A DNA stretch of 64,000 bases, from contig NC_072807.1 in NCBI RefSeq assembly GCF_028583425.1, forward strand, positions 29,269,001 to 29,333,000, written 5' to 3'. The stretch is from Eublepharis macularius. Lineage: Eukaryota; Chordata; Lepidosauria; Squamata; Eublepharidae. Both the position numbers and the translations under genes were made by a program. The notes under the pieces are model-generated. The model worked only from the letters and a program-made list of their open reading frames with translations. It did not search any database and was not told the origin of the DNA. The stretch's first letter is position 1; each line of letters opens with the position of its first letter. Shown here piece after piece: positions 24,401 to 39,400 of the stretch.

Positions 24401-27400
24401 TTTATTGTGTTGCATTGAGTTAAGCTATGTAATCTATAATAGCAGCTGTGCCACTGTAGATATTTAACTGTTTAATGTTTCGCTTAATGTGTTTGTCGCA
24501 TAAGATGAATTTTAATTACCCAGACTCGTGAAATGAAATATTAACCAGAGATCAGTTTCCGAAAGCAAGCTTGTTGAAGTCTGTTCCATCTATTAACGAT
24601 GATCTCGTAAATCATGTTAGAATTCTTCTCCCAAGACATGCCAGCCACAGTGTCAGCAAAATGTTCCAGTGCTAATGAAAATTGTTCCAATCGCAGAGAG
24701 CTGTGTTTGCATTTCACTTTCTCTACGTTTCCTGCCAGTTTTTTGTCTGTTGGTTTGTCTAGGATGATTGCCTCTTAAAAGTCTGGTATCCCATGACTGG
24801 CTGGAAGTCATCTCTCCTCCCCCAAGAGGGAGAAGAGCAAAGGAAGATCTCTGCCCCAGTTCACTTTGCCTTTGTGTACCTGGCCCATCCTCGAGCAGTG
24901 ACGGGATTTTCATGGCGAAACACCAGCAAATTTATGCCCAGGTTAGATGGATCCTAAAAGAAACGCTGGCAAAAAAAATGTTCACACCTCATGGCTGATG
25001 TTACACTGTACATACTCTAAATGTGTGAGTGTATTCAGGGAAAGCTATGCGTATACTCTTTAGGAAACGTAGATATGTAAAATCATATATCCTAATTCTG
25101 AACCGCAACCGCAGCCTGTAGATCATTAAATCTGCACCCTGGGTTCAGTTACAGAATAGGGGGATGTTTGTGTAAAATCAGGTCAGCGGTTTGCACAAAA
25201 TCCAGAAGAGAAAAAATTCTAAATTATGGGCGGAAAAGTAAGATCTTGTGATGCTGCGTCATGAGATCTAGGCCACCATTTTTTTTTAGGGAACAAAAGG
25301 AAGGAAGACATGTTGCCCAAGCCGGGAAAGTGGTGCCATCACTGTTAGAGCGGTGTAGGGAAGCTACCCTTCCCCAGTGGGTAGACTGGCAGGAAGAGGG
25401 GAGAGCCCACATGTGACCGCGTAAGCCACTCATGTGGAGGAGGTGGCACTGAAGGTTGGAGCAGAAGGAGGATTGATTTGATTTACTGGGCTTCTATCCC
25501 ACCCTCCCTGCAAGCGAGCTCAAGGTGGGTTACAGCAGTAAAAACATATAATTTACAGTAAAATTACAGTATTTTTATAAAAACCACCCCCAGACAGCGA
25601 CCCTACAACCCTCCCCTGCCAATAGGGGACAGGAGGAGGAGGGGAAACAGGCCATTCAGTCTGCATTGCAACTCACATAAGGGGCCAGATGATTAGATGG
25701 CCCCTTGACAAGATGCTGGCTGGGAGGCTTTCCGAATGACTACTAGGCTGGCCTCAGCCATGTGCCTGGTGGAACATCTCAGTCTTGCAGACTCTCCAAA
25801 AAGATAGAAAATCTTGGCGGGCCTGTGTATCCACCAATAGAGAGTTTCACCAGGTCGGAGCCAGGACTGAAAAGGCCCTGGCTCTGGTCGAGGCCAGCCT
25901 AGCCTCCCTTTGTCCCAGGACCACCAGTAGCATTCAAGTCAGGCAGGCAGAGTAAACAGTGCTTATAGTGAGTGGGATGATCAGCAAGAAGGCAGCCTGA
26001 AGGGTGGAAGAAAGGATAGGACCTTTCTACATGTCTTGGAGGTTCCTCGCTTGTTCATATCTGACAAAGAAAAAAAACACACGGAGGCTATTCTCCAGTT
26101 ATTTTAAGCCGGTAATAGGTGCATAATACACAGTTTTACAGAGACATTAACTGTCTTGAGATAATCCTAAATCCCTGTTCAGCCCAAAGGGGGAAAGAGA
26201 GAGTCTTAATCTGTTAGCCAAATTAATTGTGTTATTCTTTAATGTGCTGCCAGACTCCCACTTACTGTTACTGACAGCCAGTCAAACACGGCGAAGTGTT
26301 TGGCTCTGCCCGTTCCATGAGACATTCAAGCTGCGAGAGGCTAATCGCTTTTTTGTGTGTCTTTAGGGGCTCGGTTTGCAATGTGTTACTTACTTCCTGC
26401 CTCGATGGCATTTGCCGGCTGTGGGCAGAGACTTTGTTGCCTGAAGATAGTCTTCTGGGAGAGCAGATATGCGAGACAAGCACGTCCAGTATTAGCACCA
26501 GCAGTAGCCTCTCTCGTTCTGGGAGGCACAAAGACAACATTCAGCATGCTTTGGAGGTATTGTGAAACGCTCAGATGCCCAAATCGCCCAACTTCTCGGT
26601 TTCTGTAGATGTAGGGTTGTCTGTCTGTAAACTCCAGGGGGAAACATGCCCCGTCCACATCAACAACTGCATAGAAAGGATCTCTGACTCTCAGAAGCTC
26701 ATGCCCTGGAAATCCAGTTGGTCTTTAAGGTGCTACTGGACCCGAATGTTGACCACTAGTCTCTCTCTGAATAAACTGGAAGCAGCTTCTGTCTGGATGT
26801 CTGAAAACAATAATAATACAAAAAACCTACGCATCATAACTTAGGAAAGAGTGTGGTGTGTGGGTTTTTAAATTATTATTATTGTTTGCTTGATCTGTGT
26901 CATGGAAAGATAATGTGTGTGCAGTTTTCAAAAAGTGAATTATCATGAACAATCAGGCAATTTTTTGCCTTTGGGATGTGAAACTCTGTGTTCTCCTTCA
27001 GACCATTCACCATTTGAAGAACATGAGAAAGGGGCAGCGAAGATCTTCGGTACTCATCACGCACACTGAAGACTTGGCTGACCAGCTGGGAACGCACGAA
27101 GTCCAACGGCACATTTCTCACCACGCCAACACCCTCTGTCATTTCCATATTGCTGCAAGTGTTAACCCAGCCACAGGTGAGGCAAGCAATTCTTCCTTCA
27201 AAAGCCTAGATGTCATTTTGTGGACACGTCAGATTGGGGCAGGGGGGAAGTGGACAAGCAGCTCTCCAGTGCTCCCAGCCCACCCCACCCCCACCACCTG
27301 GGGCATCTCCTTCCATTCATCTGCCTCTCTCTCCCTCCTAGTGTTGACAGTCCTGGAGGCAGCCAGAGAGAGCCCCTGCTTTTCTTCTTTCATTTCTCCT

Positions 27401-30400
27401 TAATTGTCCCTGGTGCCTCTTCTATCAGGAAATGAGGGGTTTGTTTTAGGTTGTAACTTGACCCCTCTATTTTGTTCCCTTGCTTGTTTGGGTTGAGTTT
27501 GTGGGGACCTTTCCCCACACCCCCTTTTTCTTCCTTGTTTTTCCAGAGGCCCCTGCAAAGTCACAAGGGCCTCTGGGTTGGAAGAGCAGCACTGCAGGGT
27601 CAGACAGAATACAGCATCCTACTTTCAGTGCTGATAGGTTTTCATGCTATTTTCCAGAGACATTTGGCCTCTGAACTCAGAGATCCCATTCAGCTATTAT
27701 GGCTAACAGCCAGCAATACACCTGTCCTCTGTAAATCTGTCAAACCTCCTTTTAAATCCATCAGCACATCTTGTAGAAGTGAGTTCCATAGGTCATTGTA
27801 CAAATGAAGTAGGCACTTCCTTTGCCAGTCAGTTGATCCCCAAGTTCTGATGTGTCATTTCCTGTTGGGAGCTGATGGGCCCAAGTTCCTTGGGTTGGTA
27901 GATCTTTCACCATGCTGTGACCCCCAGGTGCTCTGGTACACAGGCCCCGAATGTGGAGTCTGGTTAGTTTGTTTTAGGTGAAAATGCAAAAGGGATTGGG
28001 TATGCTTCCCATTCTTTGGACTGCTGACAAACTTAAACACGCACCAAGTTAATAAATGTTGTATATTTACATAATTGCACATTCTGGAAAGCATTTTTTT
28101 TTACTTAAAGCCATGTTGTCCTGATCTTTCTTTGACATGCATGTATTCAGGTTTCATGCTTCCTATAGTATTTATATAACAGCCTGAATAGCCCAGGCTA
28201 GCCCAAGCTTGTCAGATCTCTGAAGCTAAGCAGGGTTGGCCATCATTAGTATTTGGATGGGAGACCATCCAAGACCAGGGTGGCTATGCAGAGGCAAACA
28301 GTGACAAACCACTTTCTCTCACCTCTTGCCTGGAAAACCCCTTAAGGGACCGCCATTTGGTTGAGACTTAATGACACTTATTGTATACCTATTACTTTTA
28401 AATTCACTTATGCTATTAAAATGAGCTTAGCTGTGTCTTAAAGTACACTTTTCTACTCAAGTCTGTGTTCGGGTTTGCAACTTCAGGTTGGGAAATTCCG
28501 GGAGATTTGTAGGTGGACCCTATGGAGAGTGGAGTTTGAGGAGGGGAGGGAATTCAGATGGGAAGAGAAGCCATAAAGTCCACCTTCTTAAGCTTCCATT
28601 TTCTCCAGGGGAACTGATCTCTGTAGAGTGGAGATCTGTCGTAATTCGGAGACATCGCCAGCTTCTACCTGGAAGTTGGTAGCCCCAGTATTTGTGCTAG
28701 TTATTTGTTCATTCTCTCTCTCTCCTTCCTTCCTTCCTTCCTTTCTTCCTTCCTTTTATGGAAATTTATTGTCCTCCTTCCCATCCTGAAATTAAAAATC
28801 ATCTCTTAAACATCAAATTCAACCTTTTGTTCTTCTTCCCCCCGCCACCATCCCAATACAAAAATGATTTTATTTTCTCAGACATTCCACCAGCTTTGGT
28901 TAAAACAGCTTTCAAGTTAGATGAAGGAAACGAAGGGTTTGTGGTTCACTGGCTGAATAATAAGGAGTTCCATTTTACGTCCTGCATCGAAATATTTATG
29001 CAACACCTCCGAGAACTTACTGACGAGCAGATGAAACAAGAAGAGGAGGATATGGAAGATCTAGACGAGCAGGAGGAGAAGGAGAAGGGTTTGCACATGA
29101 AACTTGACCACGGTTAGTACTGCCACAACCATATTGGCCCTGGGGCCTCAGCAACTGACTATTTAGAATCGTGAGACAAAATGTAGAGGAATGGCTTTAA
29201 ATTGATGTTTCTGCTGATTTATTTAGCGGTAGGCACGTAGCACCTACAGAGTTACACTAGCAAAAACAGTTGAGTCTCTACCCCCAAGAGTTTGCATTCT
29301 CAAATAAGCAATCGGGTCTGCAATGGGAGGGCGAATTGGTGAAAATCTCTCCTCCTCCCCTGGTTCCGATTGGGAAAATGTACCCCTGGATCCTTCAATG
29401 AGCTTCAAATCCTGGTTCAGTCGAAACCCTCATTTGTTTTCCAACTTTGGTTTGTGGAGCAAACCTGAGTCTGATGTAATGGCAGACTGTGTGTGTGTGA
29501 GAGAGAGAGAGACAGAGAGAGAGCTTGAAATCTGTGGGTTTGGCCATGACTTGTGCCACTGAGCCAATGAATTTTTATGTCTCGTTTCAGATTTGTCTCT
29601 CGACAGAGAATCTGAGACGGGGACGGGCTCCTCGGAACACGAAGATGGGGAGAGAGAGGAGAGCCCCAAAATTCTTTCACCAGCTGCTGCCTTGCCTGTA
29701 CCGCTTCCCACCGTCTTGCTCGATCGTAAGATTGAAATGCTCCTGAAAGAATGGAACAAGAATCCAGACATGCTATTCACCATCCACCCTATCGATGGTA
29801 CCTTTTTAGTGTGGCATGTGAAATATTTGGATGAATACAATCCCGGGATCTTTAGACAAGTTCAGGTAACGGGGAGTTAGAAAAGCTGACAACTCTTAAT
29901 GCACATTCTAGACTACATTACATTTTACTAATGAAGCATTTTTAAAAAAAATATTTCTTTAAATATTTATACCCCACCTTCCCTTGAATCAATATGTCTG
30001 TATTGATCTTAAATTGCACATGGTGTTCCCTTTATTAAATATTAGCTGATTCTATTTATATACTGGCTTTATTTATACCCCACCTTTTTCCCCAGTGGGG
30101 ACCTACCCCTCAAAGTGGTTCACAACATGCTCCTACATTTTGTCCTCACAACAACCTGTGAGGTAGGTTAATAATAATAATAATAACAACAACAACATTT
30201 GATTTATATACCGCCCTTCAGGATGACTTAACACCCACTCAGAGCGGTTTACAAAGTATGTCATTATTATCCCTACAACAAAACACCCTGTGAGGTGGGT
30301 GGGGCTGAGAGAGCTCTGAAAGAGCTGTGACTGACCCCAGGTCACCCAGCTGACTTCAAGTGGAGGAGTGGAGAATCAAACCCGGCTCTCCAGATTAGAG

Positions 30401-33400
30401 TCCCGTGCTCTTAACCACTACACCAAACTGGTTAGGCTGAGAAAGTGTAACTGGCCCAAGGTCACCTAGCAAGCTTCCACAGCAGAGTGGAGATTCGAAC
30501 CTCTACTCCCAGATCCTAGTTTGACACTAACCACTACACCACACTGGCTCTTAGGAGCTCAGTGGCTCTTGTTTTCATCAGGGTATGCATTTTTTGAGTA
30601 AAATATGTTCCAATTTAACATGAAGTTAAGTGTTAAGGCTTTCTGACAGGGTTTTAAAATATATATATTTTAGTAAAGACACCTGTTATAAACCTGGTTG
30701 TTGTACAGACTGCTGTTTACTTTAATACGCTCTCAGCTTCTTTATCTCTCATTTTTTTACAGGTTTCATTTTCTTCTCAGATCCCAGTTGCATTTCCGTC
30801 AGGTGATGCCAGCTCCCTCAGTAAAAATATCATGATGTACGCCTGTACTACCTCTGCGAAAGAAATCAGTAGTGCCCTGCAGCAGAAGAGATCCAGCGTT
30901 TCTGATGACATGTGTGGACTGAGACCGAGCGGCACCAGGGACGGCTCGAGCGTGAACATCACCGTTCCCACCGTCATGATGGTTTCCAAACACATAGATG
31001 GCTCCTTAAATCAGTGGGCGGTTTCCTTTGTGGATAAATCTGCTTTTACAACGGTGCATACTGTCACTCACAAGTTTAGGTACTGTGGGCACCGGTTTCA
31101 CCTCAACGACCTCGCTTGCCACTCGGTTCTACCCTTGCTGTTAACGTCTTCCCACCATAACGCTCTGCTCACCCCTGAATCTGATCAACTGTGGGACTCG
31201 GATGGGCTAAACAAAATGGTGGATCCAATGAGGCTTCTCAAAGGCTCTTCCAGGCAGCAGCTGAGAAACGCGGCCACTCGGACGTTCCATGATCCTAATG
31301 CGATCTACAGCGAACTGATCCTTTGGCGTGTAGACCCCATTGGTCCTTTGTCATACACCGGAGGTGTGTCGGAGCTGGCTCGTATTAATTCTCTTCATAC
31401 CTCAGCTTTTTCTAACGTTGCCTGGCTTCCAACACTGATTCCCAGCTACTGTCTTGGTGAGTCCTTTTGGGCCTTTCATGCAAAGTTAAATCTGACAGGA
31501 TTTTGGCATGTATCCTATAGAGTTGCCAGGCTAACAGTGGAGGGGTGGGGATGGGGACATGGGGGGGGCATGTAACGTTGACAACATCACCAACATCACT
31601 ATGTCACTTCTGGCTTGAGAATGGTAGCTCTAGGAATCACCATAACTCTACGGGAAACCTCGATGGTTTTGCCATAGAGTTTCTGGTAATTCCTGGCGCT
31701 GCCATTGTTACTTCCAGGATGTATCTGTAGGTGATGCCCTGGCAACTTGGCTGGAGCCTTTTTTTTACTTTATTTTCCTCTCACCACAGGCAACAGATCA
31801 AACCCCTGGGAGATTACCCTCTATAGACAAACACAGGTTCAGCCTAGTATCCAACCATCCGCAAACTTCATGGACTAGGTCTCTCCTGCTTTCTCTCTCT
31901 TCTTGTAGATGATTGAATAAACACACCCCTCAGAAAGTTTGTTCCTGAGAGACAGTGGACACTTCAAGAATTGCATAGGGAGGCAAGTGGGAGGTTGCAA
32001 TGGGAGGGGGGAACACGAAAATCATCATTCACTTCAAAGTACAAAAATGTACAACGTACAAAAGAGCTGTTCCTCCTTTGTGTGGAGTCCCAACAACTGC
32101 CAATGAAGCTCATAGAAAAGGGTCTCTCTTGCCTTCCCCCGGGTCTTCTGCAAACGACTTCCCATGAGTCTTGAAACCTGCTGCTAAAAACCGTGGGACT
32201 TTTTGGCACAAAGTGAGGTACAGCATAAGGGATGGGGCTAGGTTCAAGAGGGAAATACCTGGCAACTTTGAATCTGCTCTTGTCCAAACAGAAGTGCCTT
32301 GGTCTACTTTAGAACCAACCGATTCATGTTGTCCCTTGTCCCGCTCTCTGAAAAATACGTTTTACGGTTTCTTTACTTGAGGCACATTGGAAACAGCCTT
32401 TTATTATTTTGTTAAGCAGGCAAACAAGAAAGTAAATTCAGCTACTGAAAATTGATTTCTCTAGGCAAGCAGCATTGGTATTGAAATGGAGGTTTTGTAA
32501 TAGGGCGATTATATACTGCGCCATGAAATTTTGCACATTACATTGTGTAAGCTCTTTTAGTCTCTCTGCTTATTCGCTTTCTCGTGGAAAACGTGTAGTC
32601 CTCTTCAGTGTGTGATGAAGTAGCAGAGCCTCAAATAACTCTGCTGTTTTCAATGGAAGCCCTTATCTACAAACCCGTTGTCACAAATCCTGGTTCTAGT
32701 TTGGTTTGGGTTTCGTTGAGTGAAAATTCTGTTCGAGAAGCCCGATAGACAGGGCTTTTTTTCAGCAGGAACGCGGTGGAACAGAGTTCCAGCACCTCTT
32801 GAAAATGGTCACATGGCCGGTGGCCCTGCCTCCTGATCTCCAGACAGAGGAGAGTTTAGATTGCCCTCTGCGCCGGCAATCTAAACTCCCCTCTGTCTGG
32901 AGATCAGGAGGCGGGGCCACCGGCCATGTGACCATTTTTGCTGAGGGCGATTTAAACTTTAAAAAACTCCCCCCTTATTCCAGCTGAACCAAAGTGACGT
33001 CATTGTGCAGTCCTGAGTTCCACCACCTCTTTTCCCAGAAAAAAAGCCCTGCCAATAGAGTGTTTTTCTGGCATTTGGGGGATGGGGAAATTTCCAAAGT
33101 TAGTGGGAGATTTTTTTTTCTAGACTTATTTTTCACAAAGTCTTTATGATGTGGTGTTTGGTGAGGCTGCCTTCGCTTGTCCCTCCAGTCTTGCTAATAG
33201 AATCTAGATAGCATTGATTGCATTGCTTTTTAATCTTTTAAAATTCCAGTTCAAAAGAGATACCGGCTAAGCAATAACCTTATTTCATACTCAGCTCCAG
33301 ACTGCAGCAGTAGAAACATGCTTTAATTTGTTGCCTAGCAGAACCTAATGAAATTACTTAATGCCTTCATGCTCTTCGTTGTGATAATTAATAAAGCATA

Positions 33401-36400
33401 AGAGTTGTCTCGCATGTCAAGCTGACGTTCGGCGTGTTTTTAAATTAGGTACCTACTGCAATTCCGCTAGCGCTTGCTTTGTAGCCTCGGATGGAAGAAA
33501 CCTGCGATTATACCAAGCTGTGGTGGATGCCCGGAAACTTCTGGATGAATTGAGCGACCCTGGATCCTCTGTAAGTTTTTGATACAGCGACTTCTTGGAG
33601 TATGAATAAATCCCAGCAAGAATCCCAGCAAAATTTGTTCTACAAGTCTGCCTTCAATCAAAATCTAATCTTTGTCTTTGTGTGTGTGTGTGTGTGTGTG
33701 AGTGCGTGCTAATGTGGCAAGTGACATTTTTATCTACAAAATTGAAGGAAGGGCTGTGGTTGGGAATGCGCTGAGGAATCGTGTGTGTGTATTTGAGAGG
33801 CTGTTTGAAAAAATTGTGCTTGCTGTGCCTTGCGGGATTTGTTTTTCAAGTGAAGCCCATACAGTGCACACAAACATGCATCCTTTTTTGCTTTCAAATG
33901 GCACCTTTCAGAGATTTATGTTAATATTCGATGTTGCTCCCACCAGTTTATCCAATTAAATGACTGTATTGCCCTGCACCCCAGAGTGAAGCCATAAGAC
34001 ACCAGTAGATGTACTAAGCTAGGTTTTATTACTGGTTGAACTGTATTAACAGTTTGCTCTCTTGTAGTATGGGTTACAACCAGGGCTTTTTTTCTGGGAA
34101 AAGAGGTGGTGGAACCCAGTGGGTTGCCCTCAGAGAAAATGGTCACATGGCTGGTGGCCCCGCCCCCTGATCTCCAGACAGAGGGGAGTTTAGATTGAGC
34201 TGAGCAGCGTGGAGGGCAATCTCAACTCCCCTCTGTCTGGAGATCAGGGGGCGGGGCCACCAGCCATGTGACCATTTTCAAGAGGTTCCAGAACTCCGTT
34301 CCCCCGTGTCCCCCCTGAAAAAAAGCCCTGGTTACAACTGTGGGCAGCCTATGTTGTAACAACACACACTATCCCTGCTCCAAGAGGGTTTAACCTAACT
34401 TAATATGCCTCACCCTCACTTTGGCAAAAAAAAAAAAAGACAAACTGGCTCTCGGTATACCAAGAACTTATTTCATCCCTCACTAATAATAATAACATTC
34501 CATTTATATACCACCCTTCAGGATAACTTAACACTCACTCAGAGCAGTTTACAAAGTGTGCTATTATTATCTTCACGACAATCACCCTATGAGGTGGTTG
34601 GGGCTGAGAGAGCTCTGAGAGAGCTGTGCCTGACCCAAGGTCACCCAGCTGGTTTCAAGCGGAGGAGTGGGGAATCAAACCTAGCTCTCCAGATTAGAGT
34701 CCTGCCACTCTTAACCACCATATAAACTGGGTATGACTGGAAGAATCTACTCCATAAGTTGTATGCCACTACAGAACTGGGGATAGCAACAGCCAATAAA
34801 GTCGCAAGTTTGGGGGACTGGGATATATACACTTGTCTGCTCTGGCCTTAATTAGTATCCACCATATTTTAATTGATTGTTTTGCCTTGAGTGCCTTGGA
34901 TATGTAAAGGTATCTGTTGCACAAAATCAGTAAGATGTTACATACATCCTTAGGCTCCCCCTGACACGTGGCAAAATAATATCAAACCCGGCTCTCCAGA
35001 TTAGAGTCCTGCTGCTTTTAACTACTACACCGAACTAAAGAGGTGAACATTGTAGTCTCTATGCAGGTGAGCTCAGTCTTCCTCAGCTAATTACTTACTA
35101 ATTTCCAACTCCCAGGGCCTGCTGGCATACCAGCCTGTGTCAAGGACACCCCTTTGTCTTGCTGCTTTTGTGCACAAACAGTCCCTCAAATGGTCCCCAA
35201 CTTGTTCGCCCACCAATCAGCTGCTACACCGTCCATCTCCTTCTGTGCTATGTATCCACAGCTCATGCTGCTTGGCAGAGGATCACCCAAACTTTTGTCA
35301 TAGTGGTATGAGGAAAAGCCAGCACGTGTAGGTGCCTTAAATAGTGGCTCCTTGCCTCCTTTTTTCCCCACTCCCTGTCTCCTTCCTTATCTCTGTGGAG
35401 CTTCATTCTGTATAGGAATGGGACAAAAATGCTGCACGAGATGAGGAGCGGACATTGCTCTGACTTGCCACTAATACACTTTCCAAAAGGGGACATAAGA
35501 GGCAATTTTGACAACTACTTCAGATCTTTGTCGCTGTCTTTCCCTGCAATGTCCCCCCACCCCTGCTTTCCAACAGTCAACACTGTTCGTTCAGTTTCTT
35601 CCATCCATTTTTTCAATAAAAACAACATCCACAGTTTTCTATCTGTCAGCATCAGCAGTGATCCTGAGATTTCTCAATAAAAACTGATTTGTATTTTTTG
35701 TAGCTCTGATCTTAATTGGATTGCCAAAGAAAAAGAAGAAGATAGGGAGGGGGCTGCATTCTGTGCTGATCAGATTAAACATTAGGAAATGGCTTTTGTC
35801 GAGGAGAGTCAATACGAGCAGAGAATGATCCGTCAAGAACAAACTTGCAAGCACTGTAAGGAGGCGCACCAGCAGCTGCATCATCTATTTTCTAATTGTT
35901 TAATTATCTAATTATTTTTTTATGGGAGGTTGTGGCGGTCGCTGAATTGCAAATGGAACACCTTGCTTTCCATGAAATTAACTGACATTCAGCTACCTTC
36001 CTTGTTTCTGCTTTAGAAATTAATTGGCGAGGTGTTTAATATCGTGAGTCAGCAATCAACCGCTCGACCGGGGTGCATTATCGAATTAGATGTCATAACT
36101 GACCAGGTAAATAGTGGGTAATTGTTATAAGAGGTCATTTAAACGGTATGAGTTGTTTGCTTATTGAACAGAGTTCTGTGTCGCCGTTTTTCTTTTTTTC
36201 AGCGAATGTCCGTGCCAGTTCAGAAAGGATAAAACATTTCAAGCTCAGTAACACTTTATAAACAAGAACAGATCAAGAAAACTACAATTAGATAATAGTC
36301 AAGTTACTTCCAAGGCCTTGTGTTGTCTTCTAGCGACTCTTGTCCCTGTGGGTTTAATTGTACTTTTACTGAGTTAAGATGCAGCAGCCAAGAAGGTTTC

Positions 36401-39400
36401 CTGTGTGCCAACCAAGTTTCCTTAAGTGTGGAATCTCAGAAAAGGGCAACATGTTTGGATGCTGTTCTTCAGGACTTCAGACCTCAGCAGGGGTCATTTC
36501 ATAGAAAAAGAGCTGGAGGAACTCATTAGCATATGCCACACCCCTTGACAAGAAGTGTGTCATTAGCATAACTGATTTGCATATGCCACACCCCCTGACA
36601 TCTCCTATCCTGGTTGTTTTGGACCCCAATCCTGGCCATTCAGGGCCGAAATTGGACCCAAAATGGCAAAAAGCGGCTGAAAATGGCTGAAAAGGGGCCC
36701 AAAATAGTCAGAATCGGGCCGCTGTTGAGCGGGAAAGTGATCCGCCATCCGTCAGAGGCCCCATCCAGGCCGTTTCGGCCCCAATCCAGGCCAAAACGGG
36801 CCCCAAATGGCTAAGAGTCAGGTGGGTGGCGCCACCTGTCATGTGACCTCTTTGGGGAACTGCTGAAACTGCATTCCTGCGCGTTCCTCCTCAAAATGAG
36901 CCCTGGACCTAAGCCACTTAGAGGTTTAAAGGTGAAAGGTCAGCACTTTAAATTGAGCCCAGAGTCAAAATACTGTGACTCACGAAAGCTCCTACCCTAC
37001 CACAAATTTAGTTAGTCTTATAAGTGCTATTGGACTCTTGCTCTTTTCTACTGCTACAGACAGACTAACACGGCTACCCATCTTGAAATGATGACTACAT
37101 TTGTAAAAAAAAAAAAAAATTGGATGCTTTGTTTTGTGCTTTGTCTAGGAACTCCATGTTTAAAATAAACAATTCTAGTATTCAAGGTTGTTTTTCAATA
37201 TAGTGCCAGTACAGCAGGCTAATAAATGTTTAGATCTCTCTGTCTTTTTAAAAAATGTAATAACTTGTAGCCTTTCCTATTATTAATCCTTGAAGCAAAA
37301 AAGGGAATATGCTAGTACAGTATGTCATTCATCAAGGTTCTTTAATAATTAGCCTTGTCTCATTCCTTAACCGGGTAAGGTTGTTAATTTCTGTCTTGCC
37401 ATGTTATTTCCAGTGTGGGTCAAACACACAGTTGCTTCATGTCTTCCAAGAGGATTTCATTTTGGGGTACAAGCCACATAAGGAAGATGTAGAGCACAAA
37501 GAAACAGAGATATTTTTCCAGCCCTCTAAAGGTACAGTGTGAGGATAATAATAACGCACTTTGGAAACCGCTCTGAGTGGGCATTAAGTTGTTCTGAAGG
37601 GCGGTATATAAATTGAATATTATTGTTATTATTAATGTTGCCTCCATGCAAAGTATTGAATCCACCAAAGCATTTTCATGAGCAGAAGGATTTCCGCTAA
37701 TGGAGCGCGACTTTCTTGCTGCTTTCCACAAGCTGAGCCCAGCTGGAAAAGGGAGGATGTAAACTTATGTCCTCTTGTGAGCGGAAATCCTTCTGGCCAC
37801 GGTAATGTTCCAATGGATCCAAACCACTGTATGGTTTTCTGCTAAGTATTTGCAGCTGCCTTCTACTGAACTGGGCCATTGCTCTGTTGGGATCAGTATC
37901 ATCTCTCCTAAGTGGAAGCTGTTCTCCAGGGTCTCGGGTGAAGGTGTTTCCCATCACTGGCTACCTGAGATTTTTAACTGACGGTTCCAGGTGTTGAACT
38001 TGAGCCCTTCTACATGTAAAGAAGACGCTTCACCGCTAAACCATAGCCGTTTCTTCATAAATAAAGAATAGATTAAGCATTCTGCAACTGTTTATTTCTT
38101 GTAGACATAGTTGTGCCATGAACAATTTTTCATTACTTGCAAGTTCTAAAATATAATATTGTTACATATATAGATCCATTTTTCTTTTTAAAAAGGATCT
38201 TTCACATGATGCTTTTGTGGCAGTTTTTTATAATAATATCAACATTTGTTTTTTATACAAATGTCAGATTCATACAATATTTCATTGTTTTTTTTAAAAA
38301 AAAAACAGGCTATCGTCCTCCACCCTTCTCTGAGAAGTTCTACCTAGTAGTAATCGAAAAAGACGGCAACGGCTGCTCGATACTTCATATGTGGCATCTT
38401 CATCTTAGATCTGTGCAAGCGTGCTTAGGTGAGTCGAAATTTCCTAGAAAAACACAACGTTTTTTACCATAACCCTAAATAATTTTTTCTTCCCAAAGGG
38501 CATCGCTTCAGACTCTTATCATCTTTTCCATGACAGTTTGGATGTAAAACGGGTGTTAAAACAGATGTTTGGTTCAGTGCTTAGGGTGGCCCTCTTGCAA
38601 ACGGGAAGCCACGGCTGCGGCACCTCCTTTCTTTGTTTTTTTCGTTCTCTCATTGCTGTGCATTGGATCCTGCCGGCTTTTCCTTTCAATCTTCCCTGAT
38701 TCCCATCCTTACTAAAGTTCCCATCCTTTTTCCGTGCAGATTGCATGATCCTGACATCACTTTTTTTTTTTTTACATTTGTTTCAGTTCATTTATAAAGT
38801 GGAGAGGAATGCTTTTGGTTGTGCATTTTTCACATGGAGCTTTCACATTTGCTAGCTACAGTGACAGGTTTCATAGTTTCCAACAAGATATTTCAACCGT
38901 TAAAATGCCTTTTCTGATTGCAAAGGGATAGATCTTGGATAGGTGCCTGCAAAGACCAACACCTGGCTCACTCCTCTGTCCCAGCCGAGCCAAGGGGCAG
39001 CATTTGAGGATTACCCTTCTCATTAACAGGAGCTGGAGCATAGAGCAAGGACAGAGCCTTGTTAGGTGCATAATGCAGGGGACTAATCCCAAACCCCTAC
39101 AAGTGGGACGCTCCTTCCTCTTGCCTCCCAAGTTTCGAGCATGCTGTTCATCCAGCTGCTAGAGAGAGAAACATTGCTGGGAGTGGGAGCAGCAGAGGTC
39201 GAGAGGAACGGTCATGTCGACTGGACTTGGACCTGACATCACTTTTTGATGTTCCTTTTCTCAGCAGAAAATCTCATAGGACCCAACCTGTTACTTGGAA
39301 TTAAGCTCTGCAGAGACAAGCAAAGGCTTTTTTCTAAGAAGGGCCTCTGCTTTTGAGCCCTAATTTTAGTACCCACAGAATCCTGCTTTGCGCTCAGTGA

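Noticed and set aside
28186..28375. A 5S rRNA gene
   Set aside because: Only part of 5S is present, it is diverged and continues into a SINE body; other copies have the same structure.
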